From contig JAEZKA010000036.1 in the NCBI GenBank assembly GCA_023436225.1, positions 1 to 42,663 on the forward strand: 42,663 bases of DNA. Reading direction: 5' to 3'. A program made the translations under genes and the position numbers. The notes under the pieces are model-generated. The model did no database searches. It saw only the letters and a list, made by a program, of their open reading frames with translations, and was not told where the DNA came from. Below are positions 7,195 to 15,902 of this stretch, one piece after another (positions within the stretch are counted from its first letter, which is position 1; every line of letters begins with the position of its first letter). This stretch comes from Bacillota bacterium. Lineage in GTDB: Bacteria; Bacillota; Clostridia; Lachnospirales; Lachnospiraceae.

Positions 7195-8283
7195 TTATTT
7201 TAATATGGATTGAATTGCGGAAAGTATCTCATCCTTTGATACGGTTGTATCAATGACCGCATTTCCGATCTTCTCTAGCAATATAAATTTGATTTTGTCT
7301 GCATCCATCTTTTTATCTGATCTTGTCACCTCATATACTTGATCAGCTGATAAGCCCTGAACAGTGATTGGTTGTCGGAAGCGTAACATTGTCTGAAGGA
7401 TATCCTGATATTCGGCTTCTGAGATGGCTCCTCTTTTCAAGGATAGATAAGAGGCTGCCGCCATACCGAGGCAGACACATTGTCCATGCAGCAGGGATAA
7501 CTCCTTAAGCTTCTCTATCGAATGGCCAATCGTGTGGCCAAAGTTCAATAATGCACGCTCACCTTGTTCCTTTGGATCCTGTTCTACCACAGCACGCTTG
7601 ATGTGACAGCTGCGATATACCATCGATCGTAATGCTTCATAATCTCTGGCTTGAATTGCCGTCTCCTGCGTCTTCAGCCACTGGTAATAATCTAAATCCT
7701 TAATCAACCCATGTTTAATAATCTCCCCCATACCGGAGAAATATTCTGCCTCAGGTAAGGTTAATAAGGTAGACAGATTCAGATACACCAGCTTAGGTTG
7801 ATGGAAGGCTCCTACCATGTTCTTATATGCTTTAAAATCAACGCCGGTCTTTCCACCGATACTAGAGTCAACCATGGAGAGTAAGGAGGTTGGTATCTGG
7901 ATAAAACGAATTCCACGCAGATAGGTTGCTGCTACAAAGCCGGTGAGATCGCCAACCACACCGCCTCCAAGAGCTACCAGCACATCGTTTCGATCAAAGC
8001 CGAAATGAATTAATTGCTCATAGCATAGACTTACGGTATCCAGATTTTTGCTTGCCTCACCTGCAGGAAAGGATATGCTTTCTACGAGTTTAGCACAGCT
8101 CGATAAAATGGTTCTTACTTCACCCAGATAGTGTTTTTTGACATTACTATCAGTGATAATCATGACTTTGCGGCTATTAAGCTTCATGGGACTTAATGCC
8201 TCTGAGAGCCTGCAAAAGTCCGGCTCTAAGCAAATATCATAAGCGGGTTGGCCCTCATAATTTACGGTAAGTAACTGATTCAT
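7195..8283 (-). CDS. aroB: 3-dehydroquinate synthase
   Basis: The second enzyme of the shikimate pathway; converts DAHP to 3-dehydroquinate with NAD+ and a divalent metal. 362 residues, typical length. The NAD-binding loop is GGGVVGDLTGF (106-116), followed by PTSLLSMVDSSIGGKTG (131-147). Metal ligands are visible as Glu187 in GMGEIIKHG, His250 in NFGHTIGH and His266 in LLHGQ. The start has AAGGGATC upstream. The 24-bp gap to lspA indicates co-transcription. An aroB next to lspA/rluD is not the classical aro operon but the protein itself is unambiguous. Confidence 0.95.
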   Translation of the reverse strand: MNQLLTVNYEGQPAYDICLEPDFCRLSEALSPMKLNSRKVMIITDSNVKKHYLGEVRTILSSCAKLVESISFPAGEASKNLDTVSLCYEQLIHFGFDRNDVLVALGGGVVGDLTGFVAATYLRGIRFIQIPTSLLSMVDSSIGGKTGVDFKAYKNMVGAFHQPKLVYLNLSTLLTLPEAEYFSGMGEIIKHGLIKDLDYYQWLKTQETAIQARDYEALRSMVYRSCHIKRAVVEQDPKEQGERALLNFGHTIGHSIEKLKELSLLHGQCVCLGMAAASYLSLKRGAISEAEYQDILQTMLRFRQPITVQGLSADQVYEVTRSDKKMDADKIKFILLEKIGNAVIDTTVSKDEILSAIQSILK

Positions 8284-8365
8284 GCGTTAGATCCCTTCGT
8301 ATTTAAGTGTATTATTATTCATTACTTTATAGATGAGTATGTTGGTCTTGATGCTTCTTGCATAT

Positions 8366-8410
8366 AAAATATAGCATAACCGCATCAACGATAAGACGAG
8401 GCTATGCTAT
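8366..8410 (-). terminator. Stem-loop terminator after divIVA
   Basis: ATAGCATA (8371-8378) pairs with TATGCTAT (8403-8410) over a GC-containing loop; on the minus strand it is followed by ATTTTAT. It sits between the divIVA stop and the aroB start and would end transcripts of the division cluster. Confidence 0.45.
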
Positions 8411-8420
8411 CCTCCTAGGT

Positions 8421-8455
8421 CATGATAATAGAAAGTTCGATATGCATGCTTTCTG
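8421..8455. repeat. Dispersed GAAAGTTCG-type palindromic repeat, copy 1
   Basis: CATGATAATAGAAAGTTCG leads into ATATGCATGCTTTCT, forming an AGAAAG/CTTTCT stem. It is placed immediately after the divIVA stop codon. The same layout recurs at 19071-19110, and related hairpins occur at 11455-11645 and 15903-15935. Confidence 0.6.
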
Positions 8456-8456
8456 T

Positions 8457-9137
8457 TTATTCATCCTTCATGGTAAAGAACTCAAAACCATCTTCTGTAT
8501 GGTAACTCTTCAATTCCGGTTCCTCCAGAAAATCGAATTTGATTTGATTAAGATCCGTAAGCTCCTCGTCATACTGTCTGGAAAGCTCCGTCTGGGACTC
8601 GGTTACTTGATCTAGTTCTGCTTCAGTAGCAGCCACCTGATCGGATGCTTTCACAGCAGCTTCCGATTCTCTGTATCGAAAATCATCGGTATTAACAGAA
8701 AAGCTCTTACTATTGATCAATTCGATCTGTGCATGTAGCAAATTCTCAAAATGTATCTTAAATAAATCATATTGTTGCATCAGATTCAGGGTTTTATGCT
8801 CGATGAATTCAATTTGTTTTCTGGCATCAGCTAAGATCTGGTCAGCTTTTGTTCTTGCTTCCCTCTCTATAGCATCTGCTTCTTTAAACGCGGTATTCTT
8901 GGTATCCTGGGCTGTCTTTTCGGCAAGGATCAGAGCTCTCTGTAACGTCTTTTCGATGGATTTATAGTAGCTAAGACTATCTGTTGCATCCTTCAATTTA
9001 CGGTTCAGACTCTCGTTCTCATTAAGAAGGGCTTCATAATCTGCGGAAAGCTCCTTGAGGAACTGCTCAACCTCCTTCTTATCATAACCAATACCAGTCT
9101 TGAATTCTTTCTCCTGTATCTCTGATGATGTAAACAT
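8457..9137 (-). CDS. divIVA: DivIVA-domain cell division/polar scaffold protein
   Basis: A 226-residue coiled-coil protein. The N-terminal membrane-binding segment (FTSSEIQEKEFKTGIGYDKKEVEQFL) matches the DivIVA lipid-binding domain; long coiled coils follow (about 30-150), rich in E, K and A. The C-terminal ~70 residues are acidic and probably disordered. DivIVA binds negatively curved membrane at septum and poles and recruits division or wall proteins. The ATG at 9137 is preferred over the ATG 12 bases upstream because GGAGG lies between them. Its place after ylmH follows the conserved sepF-ylmH-divIVA order of Gram-positive bacteria. Confidence 0.92.
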   Translation of the reverse strand: MFTSSEIQEKEFKTGIGYDKKEVEQFLKELSADYEALLNENESLNRKLKDATDSLSYYKSIEKTLQRALILAEKTAQDTKNTAFKEADAIEREARTKADQILADARKQIEFIEHKTLNLMQQYDLFKIHFENLLHAQIELINSKSFSVNTDDFRYRESEAAVKASDQVAATEAELDQVTESQTELSRQYDEELTDLNQIKFDFLEEPELKSYHTEDGFEFFTMKDE

Positions 9138-9201
9138 AAATACCTCCATATAGTAGGGATATTGTTTTTATTTATCGGTAAGATGCCATTGGCAACCGGA
9201 A

Positions 9202-9975
9202 TTAAGAATACAATAATATTTTTACGCTGTATCGACCCTTCTTGGTCTGATAGGAAGTGCCAACATAAAGAAATTTACCCAGACCGCGAACAGAAACAAT
9301 ATCATTCTCCTTTAGTAGGTAGCTGTTTGAGAGTACCTCCTTACCGTTAACAAAGACCTTTCCACCCTCAATCAAGCCGGTTAAGCTGCTTCGTGAGCTA
9401 TGAAATGCGACAGCAAGGATGCTGTCCAGACGTTCCGAGGATACCGTACCTACTACTTCAGTATACTTTGGTTCATAATGAAAGTCCTGCTGTTCAATCT
9501 GACTTGTACTGACCATGGTGTGCTTCACTTTAATTAGCTGTTCCAGGATAAACGGACTAATGGTAGTATGAGTAAACAGGTAACCTTCATTTGCATCAAT
9601 CAAAATGTCACCAATCTTGCTACGATCTAGTCCAAGATTTAAGACTGCCCCCAGAAAATCCCGATGGTTTAATTGATCCGAAAAGCGCTGGTTTAACGGG
9701 ACTACCTTAATACATGCAATAGGAAAATTAATCTCTTCTATATTGCTGATTTGATCGTTTCCACAAAAACAAAGTATTTTTCTCTCGGCATCCTGAAAAC
9801 CTCCGTAAGTAAAATACTTTATCCTTGGCAATTCATTTTTGAGGCTAAGAAATATGTTCTGTTCGTTCAGATTCAGAAAATCAGAAAATAAGCAGATTCC
9901 CCGATTATATGCTGTATTTGCTAAATCCAGAAGCCTACGGCGTAATAGCTGTTCGTTCTTATCCAAATTCATCAT
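9202..9975 (-). CDS. ylmH: YlmH-family S4-domain RNA-binding protein
   Basis: A 257-residue protein of the YlmH family, conserved in the division gene cluster. The N-terminal two thirds are the YlmH-specific domain (FTYGGFQDAERKILCF). The C-terminal S4 domain reads SERLDSILAVAFHSSRSSLTG, then GKVFVNGKEVLSNSYLLKENDIVSVRGLGKF. In other bacteria YlmH associates with ribosomes and has been linked to rescue of stalled complexes; here that is by family. The start codon is only 3 bp after the sepF stop and has no good ribosome site of its own, so translational coupling to sepF is likely. The ATG one codon later is an equal candidate. Confidence 0.88.
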   Translation of the reverse strand: MMNLDKNEQLLRRRLLDLANTAYNRGICLFSDFLNLNEQNIFLSLKNELPRIKYFTYGGFQDAERKILCFCGNDQISNIEEINFPIACIKVVPLNQRFSDQLNHRDFLGAVLNLGLDRSKIGDILIDANEGYLFTHTTISPFILEQLIKVKHTMVSTSQIEQQDFHYEPKYTEVVGTVSSERLDSILAVAFHSSRSSLTGLIEGGKVFVNGKEVLSNSYLLKENDIVSVRGLGKFLYVGTSYQTKKGRYSVKILLYS

Positions 9976-9978
9976 GGC

Positions 9979-10554
9979 CTAGAACTTGTTTTGAAAGGTC
10001 GGAGGCTCAAAACCACTTTCCTGAATGATATCAAGATAATCACCGGAGATATCTACCGTATCAGGAGATACAATAAAGATTGCATTGGAGATGCGATGCA
10101 GCTTGCCGTTAATTGCATATACAGAGCCAGAGATAAAATCCATGGTCCGTTGTGCTAATTTGTCATCAAAGCCTTCCAAATTAATCACAGTTGCTCTTCC
10201 TGTTAAAAGCATGTCGCATATTTCCTGAGAATCTTCAAAGGAGGTAGGCTTCATGATGCAAACCTCAAGTCCCTTGGGCGTTGTGCGGATCGGTACAACC
10301 TTACTTGCTGTACTTCTTTCCATTTTAGCAATCCTCTCTTTTTTAAAATCATTATTTACTACCGTATTTGATGAAGATGCTACTGTCTGGCTCTTTGGTG
10401 GTTCAGTATATCTCTCGCTTTTCGTTTCTTTACGTTCTGCACGCATAGCCCTTTTCAGTTCTTTCTCGGACTCTTCGTTCAGATATTCCTCATAATCGTC
10501 CTCATCTTCGGTCAATTTCATTGAGTTAAGAAAATTTTTAAAAATATTAGACAT
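9979..10554 (-). CDS. sepF: Cell division protein SepF
   Basis: FtsZ-binding membrane anchor for the Z-ring. Starting at the ATG at 10554 the protein has 191 residues and begins MSNIFKNFLNSMKL, the amphipathic membrane-targeting helix. An acidic and then basic linker of about 90 residues follows. The C-terminal SepF domain starts with KGLEVCIMKPTSFEDSQEI and contains RATVINLEGFDDKLAQRTMDFISG and a typical SGSVYAINGKLHRISNAIFIVSP stretch. A GGAGG precedes this ATG by 9 bases; an upstream in-frame start adds an unlikely basic extension and is rejected. It lies between yggS and ylmH as in most Firmicutes. Confidence 0.93.
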   Translation of the reverse strand: MSNIFKNFLNSMKLTEDEDDYEEYLNEESEKELKRAMRAERKETKSERYTEPPKSQTVASSSNTVVNNDFKKERIAKMERSTASKVVPIRTTPKGLEVCIMKPTSFEDSQEICDMLLTGRATVINLEGFDDKLAQRTMDFISGSVYAINGKLHRISNAIFIVSPDTVDISGDYLDIIQESGFEPPTFQNKF

Positions 10555-10661
10555 TTGTCTATACCTCCATCTCGCCGCTTGCGGCATAAACCTTTATTCA
10601 CTTCGCAAAGCTTTAAGTGCTCCCGTAGCTTACGCTCTATATATAAATTAACAGACAATAG

Positions 10662-11426
10662 TTAGCCACTGATAGAATAATCACGCTCGCCGAAAATGCC
10701 TGTCCCAACTCGTATCATGGTTGCACCCTCTTCTATTGCTACTTCAAAATCTCCTGTCATGCCCATAGATAAGATATTAAACTGTTTCAGTCTTGGGGTC
10801 ATACTAGAATCATCATTTTTGGAAATGTTTCCATTATCATTATTATCAGCGTTTTTTGATTTTATGTCAACATATAATTGTCTCAATTTCTTAAAATGCA
10901 TCCTGTTTTTCTCTGGATTTTCTACATAAGGTGCAATTGTCATCAAACCACGGACAAGGACATGGGGAAGCTGCGAAACGGCTTCAACCAGGGCAGCTGT
11001 CTCTTCAGCCTTCACTCCGTATTTCGTTTCCTCATCTGCGATATTTACTTCAATCAATACCTCGCAAATGACATTCTTCTTCGTTGCTTCTTCTTCAATT
11101 TGCTCTGCAAGACGCAAGGAATCTATGGAATGAATTAAGGCTACCTTGTCAACAATATATTTTACCTTATTGCGTTGCAGATGCCCGATCAGATGCCAAT
11201 GTACACTCTCCGGAAATTCCGAATTAAGGTCTTCCTGTTTTTGAACTAATTCCTGTACCTTGTTCTCACCAAAATGTCTCATGCCTAATTGATAAGCCTC
11301 ACGAAGCATCTCATTTGGTTTTGTCTTGCTAACCGCAATTAGGGTAACCTCAGAGCGGTCTCTTCCGCTTCGTTCGCAAGCAGCTTGAATTCTCCGCTCG
11401 ATTTGCTCTATGTTATCCTTCATCAT
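10662..11426 (-). CDS. yggS: YggS/YlmE-family pyridoxal-phosphate homeostasis protein
   Basis: A PLP-binding protein with an alanine-racemase-like barrel but no known catalytic reaction; it regulates vitamin B6 and amino-acid balance. PLP-lysine motif LIAVSKTKP (29-37, Lys34), GENKVQEL (53-60), WHLIGHLQRNKVKY (77-90), SMGMTGDFEVAI (220-231) and RVGTGIFGERDY (239-250) are all present. 254 residues, about 20 longer than usual because of an Asn/Asp/Ser-rich stretch at about 189-209 before the GMTGDF motif; this looks like a surface-loop expansion. Start supported by AGGAGG seven bases upstream. First cytosolic gene after the hairpin array. Confidence 0.92.
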   Translation of the reverse strand: MMKDNIEQIERRIQAACERSGRDRSEVTLIAVSKTKPNEMLREAYQLGMRHFGENKVQELVQKQEDLNSEFPESVHWHLIGHLQRNKVKYIVDKVALIHSIDSLRLAEQIEEEATKKNVICEVLIEVNIADEETKYGVKAEETAALVEAVSQLPHVLVRGLMTIAPYVENPEKNRMHFKKLRQLYVDIKSKNADNNDNGNISKNDDSSMTPRLKQFNILSMGMTGDFEVAIEEGATMIRVGTGIFGERDYSISG

Positions 11427-11454
11427 ACCATAACCTCCTAATTTAACATATCCT

Positions 11455-11645
11455 AATACTCGATAAATGAAAGTTCGCTCTATTAACTTTCATTAATACT
11501 CGATAAATGAAAGTTCGCTCTTTTAACTTTCATTTATACTCGATAAATGAAAGTTGCTCTTTTAACTTTCATTAATACTCGATAAATGAAAGTTGCTCTA
11601 TTAACTTTCATTTATACATGATAGTGAAAGTTCGTCCTTTCATTA
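11455..11645. repeat. Five tandem 39-40-bp units, each a perfect hairpin
   Basis: Units lie at 11455-11494, 11495-11534, 11535-11573, 11574-11612 and a degenerate one at 11613-11645. Each of the first four contains AATGAAAGTT and its exact complement AACTTTCATT around an 8-9-base loop (CGCTCTATT or GCTCTTTT variants), preceded by ACTCGATA. The array separates the HlyD-like gene from yggS, both transcribed through it on the minus strand. The last unit (CATGATAGTGAAAGTTCG) resembles the single dispersed copies at 8421 and 19071, so the array appears to be a local expansion of that repeat. Confidence 0.85.
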
Positions 11646-11678
11646 AGCCTCAGTATTTGGATTTTTATTCATACACAA

Positions 11679-13067
11679 TTAATATATAATAGCCTGATTC
11701 TTTGCGATAGTACCGTCCAGAGCGATTTGGTCATAGGCAGATAAACCATTTTTCGTAGTTTTACTGACAATTGCATATTCCTCATTCTGATATAATATTT
11801 CTATATACTTAAAAACAGCATAACCTAAGTTGACGTTATATACTCCTGTGAGCTTATTTGTCGGTCCTAACGTATATCGTTCTGTGTTGGTTGAAGAATG
11901 AATATAAGTACCAGCAGGAAAAAGATCCGTATCTACATAAGCATAGGCATCATCCTCGAAATAGATATCGGTAGGTACAAATTTATATTTTGCCTCACCA
12001 GTTTTCTCATCATAGGTTTCCACAATCAAACCATTATCGGTACTATTTGCACCCATGGAAAAATATTCGATAGGAACAAGATAAAAGTCTTTATCTATGA
12101 TGGAGGTTAAGGGTATTTTAAGCCCTTCTACTGTATCAAAATCCAATTCTACTTCCAGATACCGCTCCTCGAGATAATTGGAAAGATATTTATTCATGGT
12201 AATCACAGCAAAATAATCAGAGCCTCTCTTGCTTAGGGTAAGGGCGCCGGTCATATCAAAATCATCCTCCAGAACGGTGAAACGGATCTGTTCTTTCCCC
12301 TGCAGCTTATCATATTGATCTTCACTCAATGAAAGCACTAGCTTCCACTGCTCGGAAGTGATCAGCTTATAGATTGGGCTATTCGCATCTATGATATCAG
12401 TAGTTCGAAGGCTTGTCCTGACATAGTTTTCAGTGTTGAACATCTCGGTATTGACACTCTCTTCTGTTATTGCTTCATAACCATCGGTATAATAAGATAC
12501 GATTCCGCTGAGTGGACTAGTTTCAATATCATAGGAATAGGTTTGACCAGTTTCTTCCATTAGAGATTGTTCGTTAGTGAGCATAGTCGTATTAAGAATA
12601 TCAAGAACCGTACTTTGAGCATCCTCTTTAAAATCATATACTTTTTTATAATTCTCATCTCGGAAGGATTTACGAAAAGCCCTAATAGAATGAAGGAGCT
12701 CAGCGTTGTTTTTATCAGACAAAGTAATTGGGACGTCACCGGTTGCAATCACATCAAGCATGTGACCACTATCATCAAGAGAATAAATATATGTATTTTT
12801 AGCGACACGGGCCCCTTCCTTCTGGTAGTAAGAGATATAACCAGCTTTCGATGTAGTAATGATCTGCTCTTCACGAAGGATAAGGGCGTTGATGCGATTT
12901 TCTATTGCAGTGGTCCCTTCATGAACCTCATAGATTGAGAGTTGCTCTTTCGTAAAATAGATATAAACATTAATAGCAATATATAAAAATAGAATCAAAA
13001 ATACAATAATACCAATATTAATATTTTTTCGTCTTTTGAATTTTACAACCTTATTATTATTTTTCAA
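11679..13067 (-). CDS. HlyD-like membrane fusion/periplasmic-adaptor-type protein
   Basis: A 462-residue single-pass membrane protein: a basic N terminus (VVKFKRRKN), one transmembrane helix at about 16-37, and a large external part. Residues ~45-90 (VHEGTTAIENRINALILREEQIITTSKAGYISYYQKEGARVAKN) resemble the lipoyl/barrel-sandwich start of HlyD adaptors, and the middle carries LSGIVSYYTDGYEAIT, a second barrel-like segment. No outer-membrane channel or ABC partner is near. Such proteins occur upstream of yggS-sepF in Lachnospiraceae, suggesting a wall or division-linked role rather than efflux; that is inference. It starts with TTG at 13067 after AGGAGG seven bases upstream. Confidence 0.7.
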   Translation of the reverse strand: MKNNNKVVKFKRRKNINIGIIVFLILFLYIAINVYIYFTKEQLSIYEVHEGTTAIENRINALILREEQIITTSKAGYISYYQKEGARVAKNTYIYSLDDSGHMLDVIATGDVPITLSDKNNAELLHSIRAFRKSFRDENYKKVYDFKEDAQSTVLDILNTTMLTNEQSLMEETGQTYSYDIETSPLSGIVSYYTDGYEAITEESVNTEMFNTENYVRTSLRTTDIIDANSPIYKLITSEQWKLVLSLSEDQYDKLQGKEQIRFTVLEDDFDMTGALTLSKRGSDYFAVITMNKYLSNYLEERYLEVELDFDTVEGLKIPLTSIIDKDFYLVPIEYFSMGANSTDNGLIVETYDEKTGEAKYKFVPTDIYFEDDAYAYVDTDLFPAGTYIHSSTNTERYTLGPTNKLTGVYNVNLGYAVFKYIEILYQNEEYAIVSKTTKNGLSAYDQIALDGTIAKNQAIIY

Positions 13068-13364
13068 GCAATTGCCTCCTAGTTCGGCTTTGTTTACTTA
13101 AACATTATACTTAGTTTTCCACGATTTTTAAACCCCTTTCTGACGTTTTTATTAAAATTAGTAACAAAGTATTAATAAATCATTAAGATAAAAATTATTA
13201 TAGCAGATACATTTATTGCTTTTATGTATAAAAGTCATTAAATAGGTTATTCTAAATACAGAGAGTAATCTCTTTATATGAATTTCAAAATTACTGATTG
13301 GTGATTAATGAAAGAAGGATATAAAGAGCTTTGAATTACTATTTGTCATGAAGGAGGTTTTTTT

Positions 13365-13562
13365 ATGAAAACATTGGATTATATTGCTTTAATTCTGGTG
13401 GTAATTGGCGCAATAAATTGGGGCTTGATTGGATTCTTCAGCTTTGATTTAGTAAGAGCGATTTTCGGAGATATGACATTAGTATCCAGAATTGTCTATG
13501 CGTTAGTCGGAGTTTCAGGTTTATATGCATTAAGTTTCTTTGGAAGACTTAGAAACGAATAG
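13365..13562 (+). CDS. DUF378 small membrane protein (YuzA-like)
   Basis: A 65-residue protein with two transmembrane helices: LDYIALILVVIGAINWGLIG (4-23) and a second at about 40-60 (VYALVGVSGLYALSFF). The INWGL motif and length are typical of DUF378. Function is unknown. It is the only intact plus-strand gene between 2,700 and the right end of the window, has a strong AAGGAGG upstream and its own terminator at 13595-13626, so it is a monocistronic unit. Confidence 0.85.
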   Translation: MKTLDYIALILVVIGAINWGLIGFFSFDLVRAIFGDMTLVSRIVYALVGVSGLYALSFFGRLRNE

Positions 13563-13594
13563 TATGAATGTAGATTTTGAATATTAATCATGCA

Positions 13595-13626
13595 AAAAGG
13601 AGCGACAGTAATCCGGCGCTCCTTTT
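13595..13626 (+). terminator. Rho-independent terminator of the DUF378 gene
   Basis: AAAAGGAGCG (13595-13604) pairs perfectly with CGCTCCTTTT (13617-13626), with a 12-base loop. The T-run follows on the plus strand and an A-run on the other side, so it could also work for the converging minus-strand ATP-binding gene ending at 13648. Confidence 0.85.
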
Positions 13627-13647
13627 AGATTCTATAAAATTAGCATC

Positions 13648-14067
13648 TTATAAAGATACAATTACATTCTTCTTTACACTTTCAGGTAGTTGGTCCAAAT
13701 TCATTGAAACACTCAATACTAAATCAACATGAAACGCCTCAGATATCTTTTCTAATTTGGAGAAGACAGTTTCAAAATCATTTTCACTAATATAAGCTAT
13801 TTTTAGGAAGCTATCCAGATAAATCGTCTGTAGATCATGATTACCGGATAAGATACCGCAGATAAAACCGATGAACTCGCTCTGATTCTCAATGAAATAA
13901 TCTCGTACATTTTCTAATCTGATCTTATTACTCAATTCGTACATATGCTTGTTGCTTTTGTCAAGATAAACAATGTTTCCCTTTGCAGCTCTCACTTCGG
14001 TGTTTGCTTTTTCGATAAGGATTTTTGTCTTACCCTTACCCTTTTCACCTGAAATTATCTGTATCAT
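13648..14067 (-). CDS. Small P-loop ATP-binding protein
   Basis: A 139-residue protein from the ATG at 14067 (GGAGGAG upstream); an upstream in-frame start adds an implausible 16-residue extension. It begins MIQIISGEKGKGKT, i.e. a Walker A P-loop (GEKGKGKT, about residues 7-14), followed by IVYLDKSN and a mostly helical remainder with QTIYLDSF as a possible Walker B-like strand. No known domain beyond the P-loop is recognisable. Similar small ATP-binding proteins occur in Lachnospiraceae without assigned role. It is separated by gaps of 168-297 bp from neighbours, so likely its own unit. Confidence 0.65.
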   Translation of the reverse strand: MIQIISGEKGKGKTKILIEKANTEVRAAKGNIVYLDKSNKHMYELSNKIRLENVRDYFIENQSEFIGFICGILSGNHDLQTIYLDSFLKIAYISENDFETVFSKLEKISEAFHVDLVLSVSMNLDQLPESVKKNVIVSL

Positions 14068-14283
14068 TGTAATCTCCTCCTTAATGTGGACGCAACGAAA
14101 GATGTGCGGTGCCAAATATTAAATTGTACAATTTATCTTAAAAACCAAACTTTATATTTCAATTATAGTACAATAAACACGGAAAAACAACTATAAAATA
14201 TTAAATTAACGATCTTTTCTAATAATATTAGAACCATTTTCAGACTTCTAATTATACCGATTTATCCCAAATACTGATAAAAA

Positions 14284-15261
14284 TCATTGACCCCCATTAG
14301 CTAACGATAATAAATACGACATCTGTGAATACAAATTCTTACTATCAGAAGCCTTTAAGATTACTGAGATATATTCCTTCTCCAAGGAGTCTTTACTAAG
14401 AAGAACAAGACAGTTACCGGCTTTTCTTGTTGTACCTGTTTTACCTCCCAGGATCTGAATTCCTTCAGGAGTAGTAGCTTCGCTGCTTAGGTATGAATTG
14501 GTTGCTTTAAACGTTTTCTCCTTTGTATTTGAGTCTTTATCCTTGTATTCGGCTGTGTATGAGGCCATGCCTATGATGGAACGAAAAGTTTCGTAATTAG
14601 TAAGTTCATGAAAAATAAGATATATATCGTAAGCAGTTGTATATTGATTATCATCATGCAGGCCGCTTGAATTCATAAAATGAGTATGCACAGCTCCGAT
14701 TCTCTTGGCTTCCTCATTCATTAATTCAACAAATGCTTCTTCGCTCCCGGAAATATGATCTGCAATTGCGATGGCGGCATCGTTACCGGAATAAACCAGT
14801 AAGCTTTTCAGTAACGCATCCATGCTGATGATATCTCCCTCCTGAAAACCACAGAGCTTAGCACCACCCTCTGTGATATGGGACGCATTGTAGCTTATTG
14901 TAACTGAATCGGTTAGCTCCCCATATTTAAGTACCACCAAGGCAGTCATTAATTTTGTCAAACTGGCCGGATAGAGACGATCATAAACATTATCTGCATA
15001 TATCTTTTTTTGATCAGTCACATTCACAAGAAGAGAGGAACCTGAAGTCAACAAAGCATCCTCACTGAGGTTATCTTCTGCTGTAATAAGAACCAGATCT
15101 TCAGCAAAATAATCAGCATACGATAAACGATTATCCATCGTATAACCGGTATTCGCAGTCAATTCCTCATAGGACAGAAAATCTCCAAAAGACCGCTGAC
15201 AACCCCCTAATGTTATTGCGAAGAAGCATAACCATATACTGATAATCAAACCTTTTCTCAT
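14284..15261 (-). CDS. dacA: D-alanyl-D-alanine carboxypeptidase, S11 family, lipoprotein
   Basis: A DD-peptidase that trims the terminal D-Ala of peptidoglycan stem peptides at the outer membrane face. Numbered from the ATG at 15261 (AGGAG eight bases upstream; an ATG three codons earlier touches that site), the signal peptide ends in a lipobox LGGC with Cys21. Active-site motifs: SLTK (Ser100, Lys103), SGN (158-160) and KTG (274-276). 325 residues, lacking the C-terminal beta domain of PBP5, so membrane attachment would be through the lipid on Cys21. Its processing would require the LspA encoded at 6601. Confidence 0.88.
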   Translation of the reverse strand: MRKGLIISIWLCFFAITLGGCQRSFGDFLSYEELTANTGYTMDNRLSYADYFAEDLVLITAEDNLSEDALLTSGSSLLVNVTDQKKIYADNVYDRLYPASLTKLMTALVVLKYGELTDSVTISYNASHITEGGAKLCGFQEGDIISMDALLKSLLVYSGNDAAIAIADHISGSEEAFVELMNEEAKRIGAVHTHFMNSSGLHDDNQYTTAYDIYLIFHELTNYETFRSIIGMASYTAEYKDKDSNTKEKTFKATNSYLSSEATTPEGIQILGGKTGTTRKAGNCLVLLSKDSLEKEYISVILKASDSKNLYSQMSYLLSLANGGQ

Positions 15262-15463
15262 ACGTATCATCTCCTGAGTAGCGTCTAACTACAACGCTTT
15301 AATTTTCATTATACAACCTTTTATTTTCATTATTCTCATATATTAAAAAAATAAAATAGATAATTCTAAAATAATATAAAAATATTATAGGGATATATAA
15401 TATATGTTTTATACTAAGCAGATATATCTATTTTATTCATTTGTATTTCTATTTATCTATTTA

Positions 15464-15862
15464 TTAATTTTTGAAGAGCTCTCTCCAGTCAAGATCACCG
15501 CGATCCATTGCCTTTACTATCAGTTCTGCAGTCGCAAGGTTGGTAGCCAAAGGTATATTGTGTTTATCGCAAAGCTGGAAGATATTATTAACATCAGGCT
15601 CATGTGATTTTGGAGTTAACGGATCACGTAAAAATATGATCAGATCCATCTGGTTGTGCTCAATCTGCGAGCCTAATTGTTGCACTCCACCAAGATGACC
15701 TGCCAGATATTTATGAACGGTCAGATTGGTAACTTCTTCTATCAATCGTCCTGTAGTACCGGTAGCATAAAGATTATGCTTACTAAGAATACCGCGGTAA
15801 GCGATACAAAAATTTTGCATTAACTTTTTCTTTGAGTCATGAGCAATCATACCAATATTCAT
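15464..15862 (-). CDS. mgsA: Methylglyoxal synthase family protein with substituted catalytic Asp
   Basis: MgsA converts dihydroxyacetone phosphate to methylglyoxal and phosphate. 132 residues with IAHDSKK (6-12), ATGTTG (33-38), FLRDPL (77-82) and SHEPDVN (86-92), all matching phosphate- and substrate-binding residues. The usual GPxGGDQQ loop reads AGHLGGVQQ here: the residue aligned to the catalytic Asp71 of E. coli is Val60 (GTG, plus-strand CAC at 15683-15685). Loss of this Asp strongly reduces activity in the E. coli enzyme, so catalysis is uncertain; it may be a regulator or a variant enzyme. Start supported by GGGAGG. Located just after rodA in the transcript. Confidence 0.85.
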   Translation of the reverse strand: MNIGMIAHDSKKKLMQNFCIAYRGILSKHNLYATGTTGRLIEEVTNLTVHKYLAGHLGGVQQLGSQIEHNQMDLIIFLRDPLTPKSHEPDVNNIFQLCDKHNIPLATNLATAELIVKAMDRGDLDWRELFKN

Positions 15863-15902
15863 ATTTACCTCCCTTCTGCCGGAACAAATTAACCGGCGCC
15901 TA

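Noticed and set aside
11455..11645. CRISPR array
   Set aside because: Units are directly adjacent with no unique spacers, each unit is itself a hairpin, and no cas genes are present.
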